Positions 46,212 to 59,122 of a DNA stretch of 64,000 bases are shown piece by piece (the stretch's first letter is position 1; the number at the start of each line of letters is the position of its first letter). Origin of the DNA: Quillaja saponaria (taxonomy: Eukaryota; Streptophyta; Magnoliopsida; Fabales; Quillajaceae). Below the pieces are notes generated by a model. It was not told the origin of the DNA, did not search any database, and saw nothing but the letters and a program-made list of their open reading frames with translations. Position numbers and translations under genes: made by a program. The DNA is taken from NCBI GenBank assembly GCA_029379385.1, contig CM055612.1:17360001-17424000 (forward strand), in the 5' to 3' direction.

Positions 46212-47639
46212 AGCACGTAGAAGAGTGCAAGTGATGATGCTAGTATATCAAAATGACTTGTGTAGAGGAAACTTTTGATTTCTGTTAATATCCTTACAAT
46301 TTTTATTTTATCAACTTTTCATTTTATATATATTTTTTAATTATTATTTAATAGTATCCACATCTAATAATGAAAATCTGATAGTAATTGAAATCTTTTC
46401 TATTGATAAATTTATATTTCAGTATATTTTTTGGACAATAATGAATATAAAACTTGATTAAAATAACAAGAGTTCGGATAGTTTTGCCCCTTTTCACTTA
46501 AGGAAAGGGATGAAGAAAACAAAAAGTAAGGGATTTGATGGGGAATTTTTCTCCTATTCATGTACCATATAGACATAGATCGGGTAGAGAGATTATGATA
46601 ATTTAACTCTTTTTGTATATTTAAGTTTATCATTTGTTACGAAGAAATCAAAACACCGAATTCTACAAATCTAAAGTTGCTTTAATAACTACTTTGATCA
46701 ATGCATAAATGTTCCATAAATGTACATATGACACTATTCAAGCAATCAACTAGACGGTTTTAGGAGGTCATAATTTGATTTTCTAATAATAATTAACTCT
46801 TCTTAATCAATAAGTTCATATTTTATAGGTATTTAATAATAGTAAATTCTCAAAGTAATTTAACTTGTTTTTTTTTGTTAAGTTTATTATATATTAAGGC
46901 TAATATTAATTACTAGTGAGAGTATGTACCATTAATATGTCCTTGCTTTGAGGTGAGATACTATTTAAACAGACTTGACAATAAAGAAGTCATGATGGTT
47001 TTTTATATATATATATATATATATATTGAATTATACAATACCCAACTCTATCTGTTGGGTATTAAATACTCAACTTAAATGGACAATCGTTGGATAGGTA
47101 TAATGACAACTTAGGATGACTTTGTTTTCAAGGATGAATTTTCTTTGAAATTCTCCAGAAGAGAGTGGAGTTGTATAGATTTGGGGGTGCTGGTCGGAGA
47201 TGGTGGGCTGAGAGGTGGGAGTTGTGGCTTGTAGTTTAGATAAATATTAAATATATTTTGGGAATAACTAGTTTTGAAGGATCATATATATTGTGGTCTA
47301 ATTTATTTATTCAACATTGGTAATTTCAAATCTTAATATTAAAGAACAAATTTTTATTATCACTGAGAGATAAAGGACCTGTTTAGTTTTTTGTAGGAAG
47401 TATGATTTACAATTATTGTATTGATAACGAACCGTTCAGTCCTTTGTAAATAGTATTTCAGCGTTTCCCCAACCTTCAATCTCAGGTTTGACCCCCGAAC
47501 TCCCTCTATTTAAATAATTTAAATAATTAAAAAAAAAAAAAAAACTGACATATTTTGATTATTGTTTGAAAGCAAGGGTAAATGTTATTTTCTCTGAAAT
47601 AATTTACCGAGTAATATGACCAGGCCGGGCCTGACGAGC
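46212..47639. other. Intergenic with (TA)n run
   Basis: No gene is supported. A TA microsatellite lies at 47004-47026. Next to it, AATACCCAACTC and GTTGGGTATT (about 47035-47070) form a short inverted repeat. A poly(A) tract lies at 47528-47543, just upstream of the next gene. Confidence 0.5.
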
Positions 47640-49520
47640 AATTCGCCAAGCTTGGAGCAAATATGTTAAGTCGGGTCGGACTCAGCGCAGGTACGAGAGG
47701 AAGACTACCCTTGTACGTGTATTCTTCATTTGCTTCATTCTTTCGCTCTGCGCCTCTACGCCAAACGACGCCAGCTCCAGCGAAATTCTTCACGGTAAGT
47801 CTCTCTCTCTCTCTCTCTCTCTCATCGATTATGATATACTCGATGCTATTTTCAGATCTCATAATTTCTAATGTGCAACGGGTTTGATAATATTTGAAAC
47901 CTGGTATGTGATCCAATCGAGATTTGTTGTGGTATGAAATTCAGAATACGTTTTGTCCATTTTTTATTTATTTTTGTTTACTTTGATGGAGGTGGGATTG
48001 CTTAGATATGGATTTTTGTTTGTTTTCTAATAGGGATAAATTACAATCTTCATAATTGATGCTTTCTCTCTGATTATGTTAGGGTATTCATCTGGGAATT
48101 TTAGGGAGAGTCATTTATAATGAAAATGTTGCGGTTTGTTATACTTTTATGTTTGAACGGAAGTATTACGGCTGGGTTGTAACTGTAAGGTATAGAAATC
48201 AAATGTATTTGGATAAGAAAGATTGATTGGAACAAAATTTAGCACTGGAAAGGGGATCCAGAACTTTTTCGACTGTTACTGTTTTTTTAATTTGAGCTCA
48301 TCAAGACATTTTATTCAGTTGCTTACTTTTAAAATGGTTCTCCCCTTGCTTGTTGGTGTATGAGTGACTCTTTTATCTTGATTTTGAGGCTTTCTTGTAA
48401 GGTGTAGGTTATTTTTATATGTCTGCCTTTTCTCACTGGTTGATCATTGTATGAGACTAAGTGATGTTATGGAGATATACATTGACTCTTTGACAATCAA
48501 TGTATCATACATCTGTTTGGCCTGATATGGGTATGATGTGTTACAACTTACAAGTTCCCTCTTTTGCTCCTTTTCCTCATTTTTGGCTTGAAAATAGAAT
48601 GACTTGATGCGGTCAGTCATTTTTCAAACTGTTGACTCTGTCACAAATTTAAGGCGAACATTTACTCACATATAATTTGATTGCTGTCTCTGAACTAAAA
48701 TAACCATATGGTATGCGTTTAGAACTTTATGAAACCTTTCTGTTTTTATTGGGGTTTTTACGCTCCAGTTCGCCCCTAGTCCCTTATTCTTCTTTGTTTT
48801 CCACTTGTATGAGCATGGTTAGTGAGTTTCGGAGCTTTTTTGAAATGAATCAAGGGTTGTCAGACATAGATTCCAACTTTCAGTTTTATAGCCCTTAGGT
48901 TAGCACCTAAGTAACAAATCCTACTAGTATGCATACAATCAAATAAGTTGCATTTAGGGAACTTCATTTTATTTCAAGTTTGAATCATTTGATTGACCGA
49001 AAATGGAACTTAATTTCATTAAAGCTTTAATTTAATACTTTGATATTTTTGCCTATGCATTGTCAGTGATTATTATTTTTTATTTCCTTGTTGTTTACAA
49101 TTTTAATTTGGGTGCTCATGTTCCTTCAATAACCATGGTTTAAGCTCTGTTGGTGGAGCATTTTTTCATTTTATTTTATAAGATTGTTTTATTGGAAAGC
49201 TTTTCTGAAACTGCTCTGATCAATATTAATAGTTTCTGAAACCTTCTTCTCAAGTGAAATGCAAAAAGAGCATTGAAAATGATAGAAGAGCACATACTCT
49301 TCCTTTAGTGGTAGTTTTGAATTAGTTAATAGGGAAGGAATAGGAAAATGTTAAGATGCTGAAACAAGAATCCTGATTTCTTAAGCAAGTTTTCCACCTA
49401 ATTCGTTGCCTTTTCCTATATTGAAATGTTGAGTGCCTTCAGTTCTGTTAATGTAGGCATTGACTCATCTTTCCCTATTTTATGATTTTTATTTACCTTT
49501 AAAACTTCTGCAGTTCAATC
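47640..49520 (+). other. 5' UTR exon and 1.7-kb 5'-UTR intron of the 79-aa gene
   Basis: A GC-richer leader (about 47660-47794) ends at CACG|GTAAGT. A long intron (47795-49513) ends at TTCTGCAG, and the second exon starts TTCAATC just before the ATG. The intron opens with a (CT)n microsatellite at 47801-47823. The leader contrasts in base composition with its surroundings, which supports it being a true transcribed exon. The layout matches that of the RPS28 genes in this window. Confidence 0.6.
47801..47823. repeat. (CT)n microsatellite at intron start
   Basis: About 11 CT units immediately downstream of the 5' splice donor at 47795. CT-rich leaders and first introns are common in plant housekeeping genes; length polymorphism is likely. 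Confidence 0.85.
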
Positions 49521-49849
49521 ATGGCTGGGAAATACATCATTGGATCAATTGTGGCATCTTTTGCAGTTGCATATGTGTGCGACACTATAATTTCTGATAA
49601 AAAGATCTTTGGAGGTATGCACTGACGAAATTTTCCTCTTGATGTATCAGTTTTCAGTCATCAACATTTATGCAATTTAACAATTTAATTATTTGATAAT
49701 CAGGTACCACACCAAGCACTGTTTCAAGAACAGAGTGGTGGGAAGAAACTGACAAGAAGTTCCAGGCTTGGCCTCGCACTGCAGGACCTCCTGTTGTTAT
49801 GAATCCAATCAGTCGTCAGAATTTCATCGTCAAATCTCACACTGAGTAG
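49521..49849 (+). CDS. Small plant membrane protein, 79 aa, probably mitochondrial
   Basis: Two coding exons, 49521-49614 and 49704-49849, joined across an 89-bp intron (GGAG|GTATGC ... ATCAG|GTACC), give a 79-residue protein, MAGKYIIGSIVASFAVAYVC onward. Residues 5-20 are hydrophobic and could span a membrane. They are followed by a conserved-looking DKKIFGGTTP, then EWWEETDKKFQAWPRTAGPP and a basic C-terminus. From memory it resembles short, plant-specific proteins reported with mitochondrial respiratory complexes (At4g20150-like, proposed complex I), but I could not verify this. The frame is intact, both splice sites are canonical, and a long 5'-UTR intron precedes it. It is probably a functional housekeeping gene; possible end signals lie near 50008. 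No paralogue was seen in the window. Confidence 0.85.
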
Positions 49850-50049
49850 TTAAAGATGCTTCTTAACTGAAGTCTGTTTACTTGGATTCTTTTGTGTCAT
49901 GCAGTGCTCACATATTCCTCCTTACACATTAGTTTTGATTGTTTACCAGGGGTTCTGGTTGACTAACATTTTTTGTTGTGCATGGTCTGTCAAACCTTGT
50001 CAGACCTAAATAATAATTAAGGGCATTGTCAGACATATTAATCATTAAA

Positions 50050-51881
50050 AAGGCATTTTCTTGATGAATGTTCTCTTGCTCATGCTCCAACCCACTTTTG
50101 TGTTTCTCTCAAGTTTTACGATAGATTGAATATTTGTTTTTTTATTTTTATTTTCCAACTGTAGCAATAGTGGAGTAGAAACGAGAGAGAGAAACCAGTT
50201 ACAAGTGGTGTTGTATTTCTACTCTCAAGGTGCCTGGAAATTAGTTTCAAGGCCTTCTTGCCCCTTGTTTTATTTGCTTTTAATAGAAAATGCACGTACG
50301 TTCTTCAACATACTCATCTCCCATTGTTATAGTTTATCTGGTATTTACTCATCAAGATTGTTATTTGGGCTGGCTTAACATCTTGGGATTAAGACCCATG
50401 GCTTGACATACCTGTTCATAAAGATTATTCGACTGGTAAGAGCATATTAGCTAGTCGGGCCTCTGAGGATCTCTTCTATGTCTCTCAAGTCATTCTCAAT
50501 GAGGACAAAGATTATCCATTATTCTTTTAAGGTGTGTCCATGTACACATGAAATTTTCTCCATGCCCATCACTTATTAATAGAGAAGATTAGCTACAGAT
50601 AATAAGGATTAGTTTAATTTAGCTTGGATTTGGATCCTCTAGGGTCAGTTTAAATTAGCATTTGAAAATTTGTGTTTTAAAATTTTAATTTTGCCCAAAG
50701 AAATTCTGGGAGAATTGATTTTGGCAAAATCAGTTTTTCTATTTGATTGATTATTTGAAATGTGATTTTGATACATCATATTGTTTGCTTAGATAATTCA
50801 AAAGTACTTTACATGGTCTAAAAAACATAAAAGGACCTTAAAGGTTAATTTTCATGATTAATATTTTAATAAATTAAAAATAACAAGTTTTTTTATTTAT
50901 AAAAACTTTATCTACTGTTTTTGTTCTTCAAAATTATATTAATTTTCAGTTTGGTCAAGAATTTTATCTTTTAATATTCAAAATTTTTAAATCAAGTTCT
51001 CTTCTTCTATGTTAACATTTTGTAAATTAACAAAATTACCATACTTGACAAAAAGATAATACCATACACAAATTTTTTTTAGATCTTACAAAACTCTTTT
51101 GGTCATTTTCTCGTTAAGTTATGTAAAATTATTATATTTATGCATAAAATGAAATGAGAGAGTGTCACTTGATTTAAAAAATTTGAATCCTAGAAGATGA
51201 AATTGATAGAAAACATGAAATGAGAGAAATTTAGGACTTTTCTACTGAACTCTTACTATATAATTTTTTAGTGATTTTAAATTTGGTGTTGATATTTATT
51301 GGGTATTGGGCATGTATAATATTAACATTTAGTTATTTATTTTATAAAGACCCAGATATAGGAAAATATAAAGAAAAGCATTACCACTAATTTCAGCCAC
51401 TGAGGATTGGTGTTGCAACCTCGTAGATTTGATGATTTGGATCATTTTCTACTTAACATTTACTTAGGTACGTAACCATCCTACTAATTGAGTCTATCTT
51501 TATTTCTTTATTTCATGTTCTACAAAATTTTCTATTCCAGTTTTTAAATTTATCTTGAAAAATTAATTTTGGGGTTTAGCTTTTATAGTATAAGTACTTT
51601 AGATGTTTATTTTAGTTTTGATGCTAAGGTTATTAACTTAAAGCTAATAGGCTATTCTATATATAATTGATGTGAGTAGTAACTTTGTTAATTTTGTTTT
51701 TACAGTATATAAAATGTTAAATTTAATTGAACTTCCCAAGAAAAAAAAAAAAAAAAAAAGCGAAAATTTTTACCATAAAAATTTAAGGAACCTAGTTAAT
51801 CTTGATATTATGATTCTAATGTGTATAAATTGAGTATTCCCTATTGTGCCATTAGAGTAGTGTTAGAAAGAAATCTCTAAG
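50050..51881. other. Intergenic with fragments of dispersed repeats
   Basis: No gene is supported. GGGTCAGTTT..AAATTAGCATTTG at about 50643 resembles the end of the MITE at 26098-26435, but the other end is missing. 50900-51250 resembles the foldback family at 2237-2623 (TTATATTAATTTTCAGTTTGG). A poly(A) run lies at 51740-51759. Confidence 0.4.
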
Positions 51882-54253
51882 TGTGGGAACAGATATACAA
51901 GAAATTAGGTTTATTGGAAAATTAATATGTCGATTTAATTACAATTATGTTAGATATATAATTAGGGATAAGAATTATTTTAGTTTTATCTAGAATTTGA
52001 ATAAATAGGATTTGGATAATAATTAGGATTTCAGTTGTAAAATTGAATTCTAATTATTCTTAGGGTTTGACTATATAAAGGCTTTTGTGTACTTTGTTAT
52101 TTATCTTTGATGAATTGAATATGAAATATTGTTAGTTTTCCTTTAGAAGTAGTTATAGAATAGAATTGTTCCTTTTCTAATCCCTAAATTCTCAATCAAT
52201 CATACACGTCCTACATCAATCAAGTGGTATCATCAATTTTGTTCTTCAAATTCTGCTCAAAATTTGTAGTAGCCATCATTTGTTGCTGGAAATCACCATC
52301 GACCATCAGATCCAAAGTCATAATCTTTGATTGAAGACACTCATGAGATCTGGAGAAACCCAATTTACACATATAGCGAAGAATCAAAGTGAACAGAAGT
52401 ACCAGCAAATCTCACGCTCTCACGTGCCGCCGTGCGTGGTGGTGACCATCACCACTAATTTATCATCCAAATCCCTATGTTTTTATATTCAACTCCGAAA
52501 TGCATGATTTGGCACAATTTTCTTACTTTCATATTTATTTCTTATTTTAGGTTGCTTTTCAAGTTTTCATTTTGCTTATTAAGTTACTTCATTTATATTT
52601 CAGTTGAAAAAAAAAAGTTTCTTTAAAAATAAAAAAAGAAGAGGGAGGAAAAGAAAAGACAGAGAGAAATATAAAAGAAAGAGAGGAAAAAAAAGAAAGA
52701 GAGAAGAAGTAAAAGAGATAGAGCAAAAAAAAAAAGAGAAAAAGTTAGGGAAAAAAAGAAAAGAAAGAATGTTATGGTATGACTCATTATCATATTGTGC
52801 CTATTCAAATAGAGCCAAACATTTCATTGTTTCACATATTGACAATCTTTTGGCTACTTTTTTTATATTTCACTATCAAATTTCCTATAATTATATTTAA
52901 CGATGACACTCACTTTAGGATTCTTGAGCTTCATGAGAGTATTCCTATACATTTTGCTACAAACACATCTTAGGTTCCTATTACCATACAACTACCCGTG
53001 TCATATCTTCATTATGCACCCATTGTTTTTGTTGATCCTAGATATTTCTCTACTCATGATTCATATGTTACTAGCTCAGGTTTAATATCTATACCTTATT
53101 TGAAAATTTGGGAAAATGAATATTCTTCTTTGGTTGAACTTGTTGATGAGTTAGACATATTACCTTCATTCTACCTACACTTAAAGGTGTCATCCCCTGA
53201 CCTTTTATCCTGATTCTATTGAGGCTATTAAATGTGCCTTTGATAAGGTAAAAAATAAACTTGAATCTTTTAGGGATTCTTTAGCTCAACCACCACCTAT
53301 TCCCTACGGAAACAAACCAAAATTTGACACCCTAGAGTTTAAGCCACAATCCTAGAAAGTACCTATAGTTGTTTTGCAAAAAAATTATGAGCAGACTACT
53401 CCAGAATTAGAGATTAAACATCTAAAAAATGAAGTTACAGAGGTTCATGGGGTCAAAGTTGTTGAAGGCCAACATATAACATTTGAAGTTGATTTGCCAA
53501 AATTAGAAGCACAATATGGTGAGATTCAAGTTGAAGAAGAGGAATCAGTTGACGAAGTTGCACAAGAGACAAAAATTGAAGAAGAGTTTGGAAAAGTTGG
53601 CATGTCAGAACTGAAGCCAGAGTCGAAATTTGATATTTCGAAACCAAGGACAAACTTGATTGTCGACATGTCAAAGTCTGAGCAGGAGCTTGTAGTTGAT
53701 GTTGCACCTCCCCCACATGTTGAGCATATCGATTTCGTCATCTTGCTGAAGTTCTAGGTTTTTAAGATTCCCAACAGAGTTCATGTCATAATGCTTCTTC
53801 CACTACTTATAAAGACCTTACTGCAAGATTTTTTTTCTTGAGGTCTATCACTTCCGCACTTGAGGACGAGTTTTTTTCAATTAAGGGAGAATGATGTGGA
53901 ACAGGCATATACATGAAATAGGGTTAATTGGGAAATTAATATGTATTATGGGATTTAATTATAATTATGTTAGATTAGGGTTAAGTTAGAAGTATTTTAG
54001 TTTTATCTAGAATTTGAATAAATAGGATTTGGATAATAATTACGATTTTAGTTGTAGAGTAGAATTCTAATTATATTAGAATACTTAGGGTTTTAGGGTT
54101 TGCCTATATAAAGGCTTATTATGTACTTTGTTATTTACCTTAGATAAATTGAATATTGAAATATTGTTAGTTTTCCTTTAGGAGTAGTTATAGAATAGAA
54201 TTATTTTCCTTTTGATCCCTAAATTCTCAATCAATCATACACGTCCTACGTCA
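51882..54253 (+). mobile_element. Non-autonomous LTR retrotransposon, complete
   Basis: LTRs at 51882-52218 and 53895-54253 start TGTGG(G)AACAG and end CACGTCCTAC(A/G)TCA. Both contain a TATATAAAGGCTT promoter (about 52075 and 54105). TGGTATCA (52225-52232) after the first LTR matches the start of the initiator tRNA-Met primer-binding site. AATTAAGGGAGAA precedes the second. The flanks are CTAAG at 51877-51881 and 54254-54258. The 1.68-kb interior has no RT, integrase or recognisable gag. It has a purine-rich tract (52604-52770) and an acidic ORF (53374-53757, 127 aa, Glu/Val-rich). The LTRs differ by substitutions and small indels, so the insertion is not very recent. Mobilisation would need proteins from another element. 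Confidence 0.88.
53374..53757 (+). CDS. Acidic ORF inside the non-autonomous LTR element
   Basis: A 127-codon frame beginning MQKNYEQTTPELEIKHLKNE, rich in Glu, Val, Lys and Asp, with no recognised domain and no zinc knuckle. An open stretch upstream in another frame (52998-53213) with YVTSSGLISIPYLKIWENEY suggests the original ORF was longer and has been broken. It may be a relic of a gag-like or element-specific protein, or simply a frame kept by chance. Its purine-rich composition resembles that of other sequence in this element. Confidence 0.35.
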   Translation: MQKNYEQTTPELEIKHLKNEVTEVHGVKVVEGQHITFEVDLPKLEAQYGEIQVEEEESVDEVAQETKIEEEFGKVGMSELKPESKFDISKPRTNLIVDMSKSEQELVVDVAPPPHVEHIDFVILLKF

Positions 54254-55992
54254 CTAAGTCTATTGGAATGAAAAGTTGGTTGATTAACTAGTTTAGTGCT
54301 CATCTAAGGTACGTCTAACACTAGAGCTAAAGTTTAGTTAGATTTTTTTCCGAAATACTAATTGTTATTTACATTTAAATTCTTTCTAATTAATTGAGTG
54401 TGTGATTTTATTGATATTATTTTAGAATATTCAGGAGACTGCTCCCTTTGGCACCATTTGATCTATGTGAATTGGAACCATTTAAGTTTGGAATAATTTG
54501 TGAGTAGATAAAGTTCAATGTGATATTTTTATTTTCACAAAAAATATCCTCATACGTTCTTATTTTCTATAGAAAATGCTATATGACTTTTCTTGAGTAC
54601 TTAATTAGAAAACCCTATTTATTTAAATGTTGAGATTTTATCTATGGTTGTGATTGTCTTATATACATATCAGCTTATCTTATGTCTTATAATGTAGATC
54701 TTTGGAACTCATAGGGCAAGCCTTTCAATTACTTCATTTTTGTTTATAGAATACCATGGAATATGATTTTGACTTGTGATTTATCATGACATGTTGGCTG
54801 ACAATTTTAACTTTTACATTTATTTGGTTATTTGACCCACTTATGAAGTTGACTTGCTTAATAAATGATTAAAATTTATTTGTTAAAAATATATAAATTA
54901 TGATATGACTATTGAGGACTTATTTGTTAGATGTTTGGAATATATATATATAGATAGATATTTAAAATTGGTATTGTAGGGAAATGATATGGATATTGTT
55001 GGATAAGTTATTTTTAGGAGGATATCTTGTCAAAATATCATAGCATAATACAGTGATGTTAGTATTGATGCACCTTGGTTCAAATCCCAGATAGCAGGGT
55101 TGTTGCTTGCCTGTGTGTCTTGTGTGAGGCAAAAAACATGGATTTGATGTTTTGGACATGTAGAATGACATGGATACGGAAGTCCAATCAGCAGGGTTAA
55201 TGTTGATCTTTGAGTTCATTTGACCCATTGGTTCATGTATAACATTTTATCTAGGAATCCTTCATTTTTCTTTATGTTGAAGGTTTTATGTTCAAATTAT
55301 AAACTTGTTGAAAACCAGTTATTTCTCAAATTATTGTCTTTTAGTTATACTTCATATAGGTAGGCTTTTCATGGAAGGAAAACTAGTTTCTTCTATTTCT
55401 AAAACATTTCATTTTAAAGAAAATACTTTGTTTAAAACTTAACATTATGTTATACTAAAAACTTATGCTTATGCTTGTCCCACTTCTATTGAAGTGTGTA
55501 TTGTTTGCTCACTAGGTTCTATAACTTACTATTGTGGTTGTTATTTCTTTCAGAATATTGATTCACTCGATTCCAATCCTAATAGCTTGATGGTGAATGA
55601 AGCATTAAGCAGTGGTGGGCGATCTCAACGACGACAGAACATTGATCGACAATAAGGATGTGTGTGGGTAAGAGATATCAAAATCAAATCTCAAGTAAAA
55701 AGAATGAGGGATTTATTATTCAAAATTAGGACTTTTGTCCCGGAAAGTGAAAGCAGTTGTAGATATAATTACGAAAAAAGATGATTATAATGACTAAAAA
55801 AAAAGAAAGATAAATTACATTAGCAGTCCTTATGTCTTGCATCACATTAAAATTTGGTCTTACATTTCAAAACATTTGGATCCTTATAGTTTCAAAATCA
55901 TGTCAGTTAAATCACCACCACATTTCTTCTAAATTAACTTTGGTTGCATTCGGTAGAACATATAAGATAAGATAAGATAACATATCCTATAA
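54254..55992. other. Intergenic, possibly eroded LTR sequence
   Basis: No gene is supported. The step CTCACTAGGTTCTATA..TTTCAG (about 55509-55556) resembles the equivalent part of the solo LTR near 45149. The sequence on both sides of the element 51882-54253 might therefore be one old large LTR, but no ends or target duplication could be found. ATAAGATAAGATAAGATAAC near 55960 is a short pentamer repeat. Confidence 0.3.
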
Positions 55993-57495
55993 ATTAATAA
56001 ATATTAGGATAATGTAGATAATCACTTATCTTTTCTTGTGTGTGGTGCACGATTAGATAATTAAATGCAAGATATGACCATCAGACAAAAGAAATCATAT
56101 GATTCATAAATTTATAATTTTTACATTTTTGTTCATATATTTTTGAAATTTTAATCTATTTTTCTATTTTTTAATATTATATATACATATATATGATAAG
56201 AACTATCTTTAAGAAATATTATAGTAATTATCATGACACGAAATATTCTTAAAATAATATATTTATAATATTTTTTTCTTTTGATTAATGTTGATTTCAA
56301 AAAAAAAAAGCAAAAAAACAAAAAAACAAAACAAAAATATTTTAGTGGCAAGTGAAATGAATTTACATATTTTATATCTTTTTTATAAAAGAAATTTTTT
56401 TTTTAACAAAAAATAGCCTTTTAAGTGGTGAAAGAAATTTGGGGAAGAAAGAAGAGGGGTTGGTGCCATTTGAGACTTTCTATTTTGGTTTATTGTTGTC
56501 TTATCTTATCCACTATAATACTATCACCCATATAAAAATAGAATAATCTTGCTTCTACAAGATTAAAACCCCATTTTGAATTTATTTATCATATCTTGTG
56601 ACATGCATCAAATAGTTAATTAAGCCAAATAAGATATAAATATGCAACTTTCCTTATCCGGTTTGCGAAACACATCCTTAATGGACAATGATGTGATTGA
56701 TGGTCTCTCACAGTGACCAACCCACATGGCATAATAAGCGATTAAGAAATTGACACGTGGCTTAAATATTAAATAAAATTCAATTTTTGCCTAAGAATGA
56801 AAATATAAATATAAAAAATAAAACAAAAATCTTTACCAAACACCACCTCCACTACTGCCCAACCTCCAAAATTTGACGTCCTTCGTTAGTCGCCACCTAC
56901 CAACAATCTCTTTCACACGATGTTGATTGTCACCTTCAACTTAGCGAAGATGACAATCCCCACCATCGGACCCATTAGAAACAACTACAACCGTTATCGA
57001 GACCTCTAAAGACAATAACCCATTGTGTGGGATTGCTAGATACGATGACAACCATTATGGGGGTTATTGGAGACAATAACAATTATCATTATAAGATTAC
57101 TGGAGATCCAATATTGACCATCATTGGAACCACTAGAAATGACGACAAGAGACCAATGTTACGATCAGTTGAATACGACAAAAACCACATTTCAGATCCA
57201 GCAATGATGACTATCAAGAGCTTGAAACACCATTATGATTATAATTCTTTACATAATCCAAACTCATAAATCATAATTCTAACTAATTTCAATTCTAATG
57301 AAAATAACATTGGTTTCGCAATTCCAAATCCATACATGTATCATAAGACCATTTGCGTCATCCAATTAGGATTCTATAACAAAAAAAAAAATAATACTAG
57401 TGTTAGCCAATAAAAGAAGAAAAAAAAAAAAAACTTTTTGAATTGGGACTAAGAAAAGAGCATCTGCAGTCCAACCCAGATTGGCACATCATTGC

Positions 57496-57624
57496 TGGGT
57501 TGTAATTCAAGAGTCCATCTGGGAGTAGAATAAAAGAGGTCACTTTTGTAATTCAATCGAAATTTCTAAAAATCGAAATAACAGTGCAACCCTAACCCAC
57601 ATAACCCACCCATGAATATAAATA
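57496..57624 (+). promoter_or_regulatory. RPS28: RPS28 copy B promoter: telo-box and TATA, site II lost
   Basis: The telo-box AACCCTAA (57588-57595) and TATAAATA (57617-57624) are kept at the same spacing as in copy A. The position of the TGGGCT motif now reads TGGGTT (57496-57501), one C-to-T change that breaks the TGGGCY consensus. Further upstream, copy B has about 290 bp that copy A lacks. Confidence 0.6.
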
Positions 57625-59122
57625 CAACTTTACAGCCTCAATCCCAATTCCCAAGAGATTTATCTCCCACATAATCATCACTGCGACATATCTTGTTTAA
57701 TTACGAACAGCTACCTAACCAGGTACGTCGTTCCACATTCTCATGAATTACTACTTCTTTCTTTGCTGATTTCCCATAATTTTTTGTTCTTCCTTATAGA
57801 TCGTTCAATTTTCTTTTTATATTCTATCTATATAAAAGAAAAACACGATCTTTGTCATTTTCTTTTATTTTTAAAATGCATATGTGAAATCTGATACAAA
57901 TGTAACCCTTTTTGTTGTTTTTATAATTTTAGAATTTGATTCTTTTTGCCATCTTTAATCATTTTTAACTGTTATGCTTTGATGAATTTTCAATTGCTGG
58001 GAATAAAAGAATATTTTAGGGCAATTCATTTGTGGCCTTGTTTTGCACCTCTTCGTCAATTAATGATTTTGCTTTGTTTTTGTGTTCCTTTATATAATTG
58101 CTAAATCATCTGGAAACATTCATTTTGAATTTCTCATTTCTTCCATTTTGATTTCCAAACTGAAAAACTATATAATGTTTGTAACCGTTTACAATTATTT
58201 GAATTCAGTAAAACATACATTGTAAATAATGCAAACGCAAACGCAAAAACCAAACAAAGCTAGCCTAGTTTTGAATAAACTTTTTCAGAACAAATTTTTG
58301 ATTAACATTCTTTATTTTTTAGCATCAACGCTATTCATTTTTCATTTGGAACTCTACTTTGAGCATGAGTGTTTTTATTGTTTCGAGATGAAAACCAGAG
58401 ATGACAATAAAAGAGAAAACAAAAACTATAGAGCAACAAGAAAAATCGCCATGGGTATTTGTTTTGGAACTTTATACAATCAGCATCTAGTTATTATGAA
58501 TGTATGGATTATAGATTTCGCATAAATTTTCATTTTGTTTATTATGATTATATGTTTAATTATTTAAAACATATATAAAATTATATGGGTGGGACGGGAC
58601 TACTTTTATGGACAAAGTGGAATTAGTTCCACTCCTTATCTCATAAGTGGATCCTATTTATGTGTGACACACCCTCATGTGATTAAAGGAACTAAGTCCA
58701 ATGTCCAAGATTAGTGACTTCCGATTATATTACATTTGCGATCTTAAAAATTTTCGTATTCACGATGCTCTCCATATGTTGTTCGAAGAATTGACTGATA
58801 TAGGTAGAAGATTCACAACACAGCATGGTTAAAATTAGTTGGGTTAATATGACTTAAATATTTATGAATAACAGTCCCTGTGACGTATATCATCATTTTC
58901 ATTGGTGCTGTCATATATTATAAAGAAGCACTACGTATATAGATTTGGTAGGACACTTAGGTCTGATTCTAATGTATAAACAAGCTAGTAAAAGTTGTAC
59001 CTACTTGGATTTTTGTTCTTGACAATTAACATTTGCTCTCTCTTTCTGTCATATATATTTGTTCACTTTTAATGACATTTAAAACTATTGTGTTATATAT
59101 TTGATTTCAGTAGATCTGCAAA

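Noticed and set aside
47527..47916. 129-codon minus-strand ORF
   Set aside because: It lies opposite the 5'-UTR exon and donor of the plus-strand 79-aa gene and encodes an Arg/Glu repeat from the (CT)n microsatellite, so it is a shadow.
52604..52900. Lys/Arg-rich ORF, 98 codons
   Set aside because: It is produced by a purine-rich low-complexity tract in the LTR element, with no domain.
53453..53741. Minus-strand ORFs of 71-87 codons
   Set aside because: They are antisense to the acidic ORF of the LTR element; their Ser/Thr- and Gln/Leu-rich composition mirrors the Glu/Val codons.
55060..55110. GGTTCAAATCCC resembling a tRNA T-arm or SINE B-box
   Set aside because: No A-box at the right distance and no acceptor stem could be formed.
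57027..57269. 80-codon plus-strand ORF upstream of RPS28 copy B
   Set aside because: It spans the indel of about 290 bp between the copies and has no homologue or signal.
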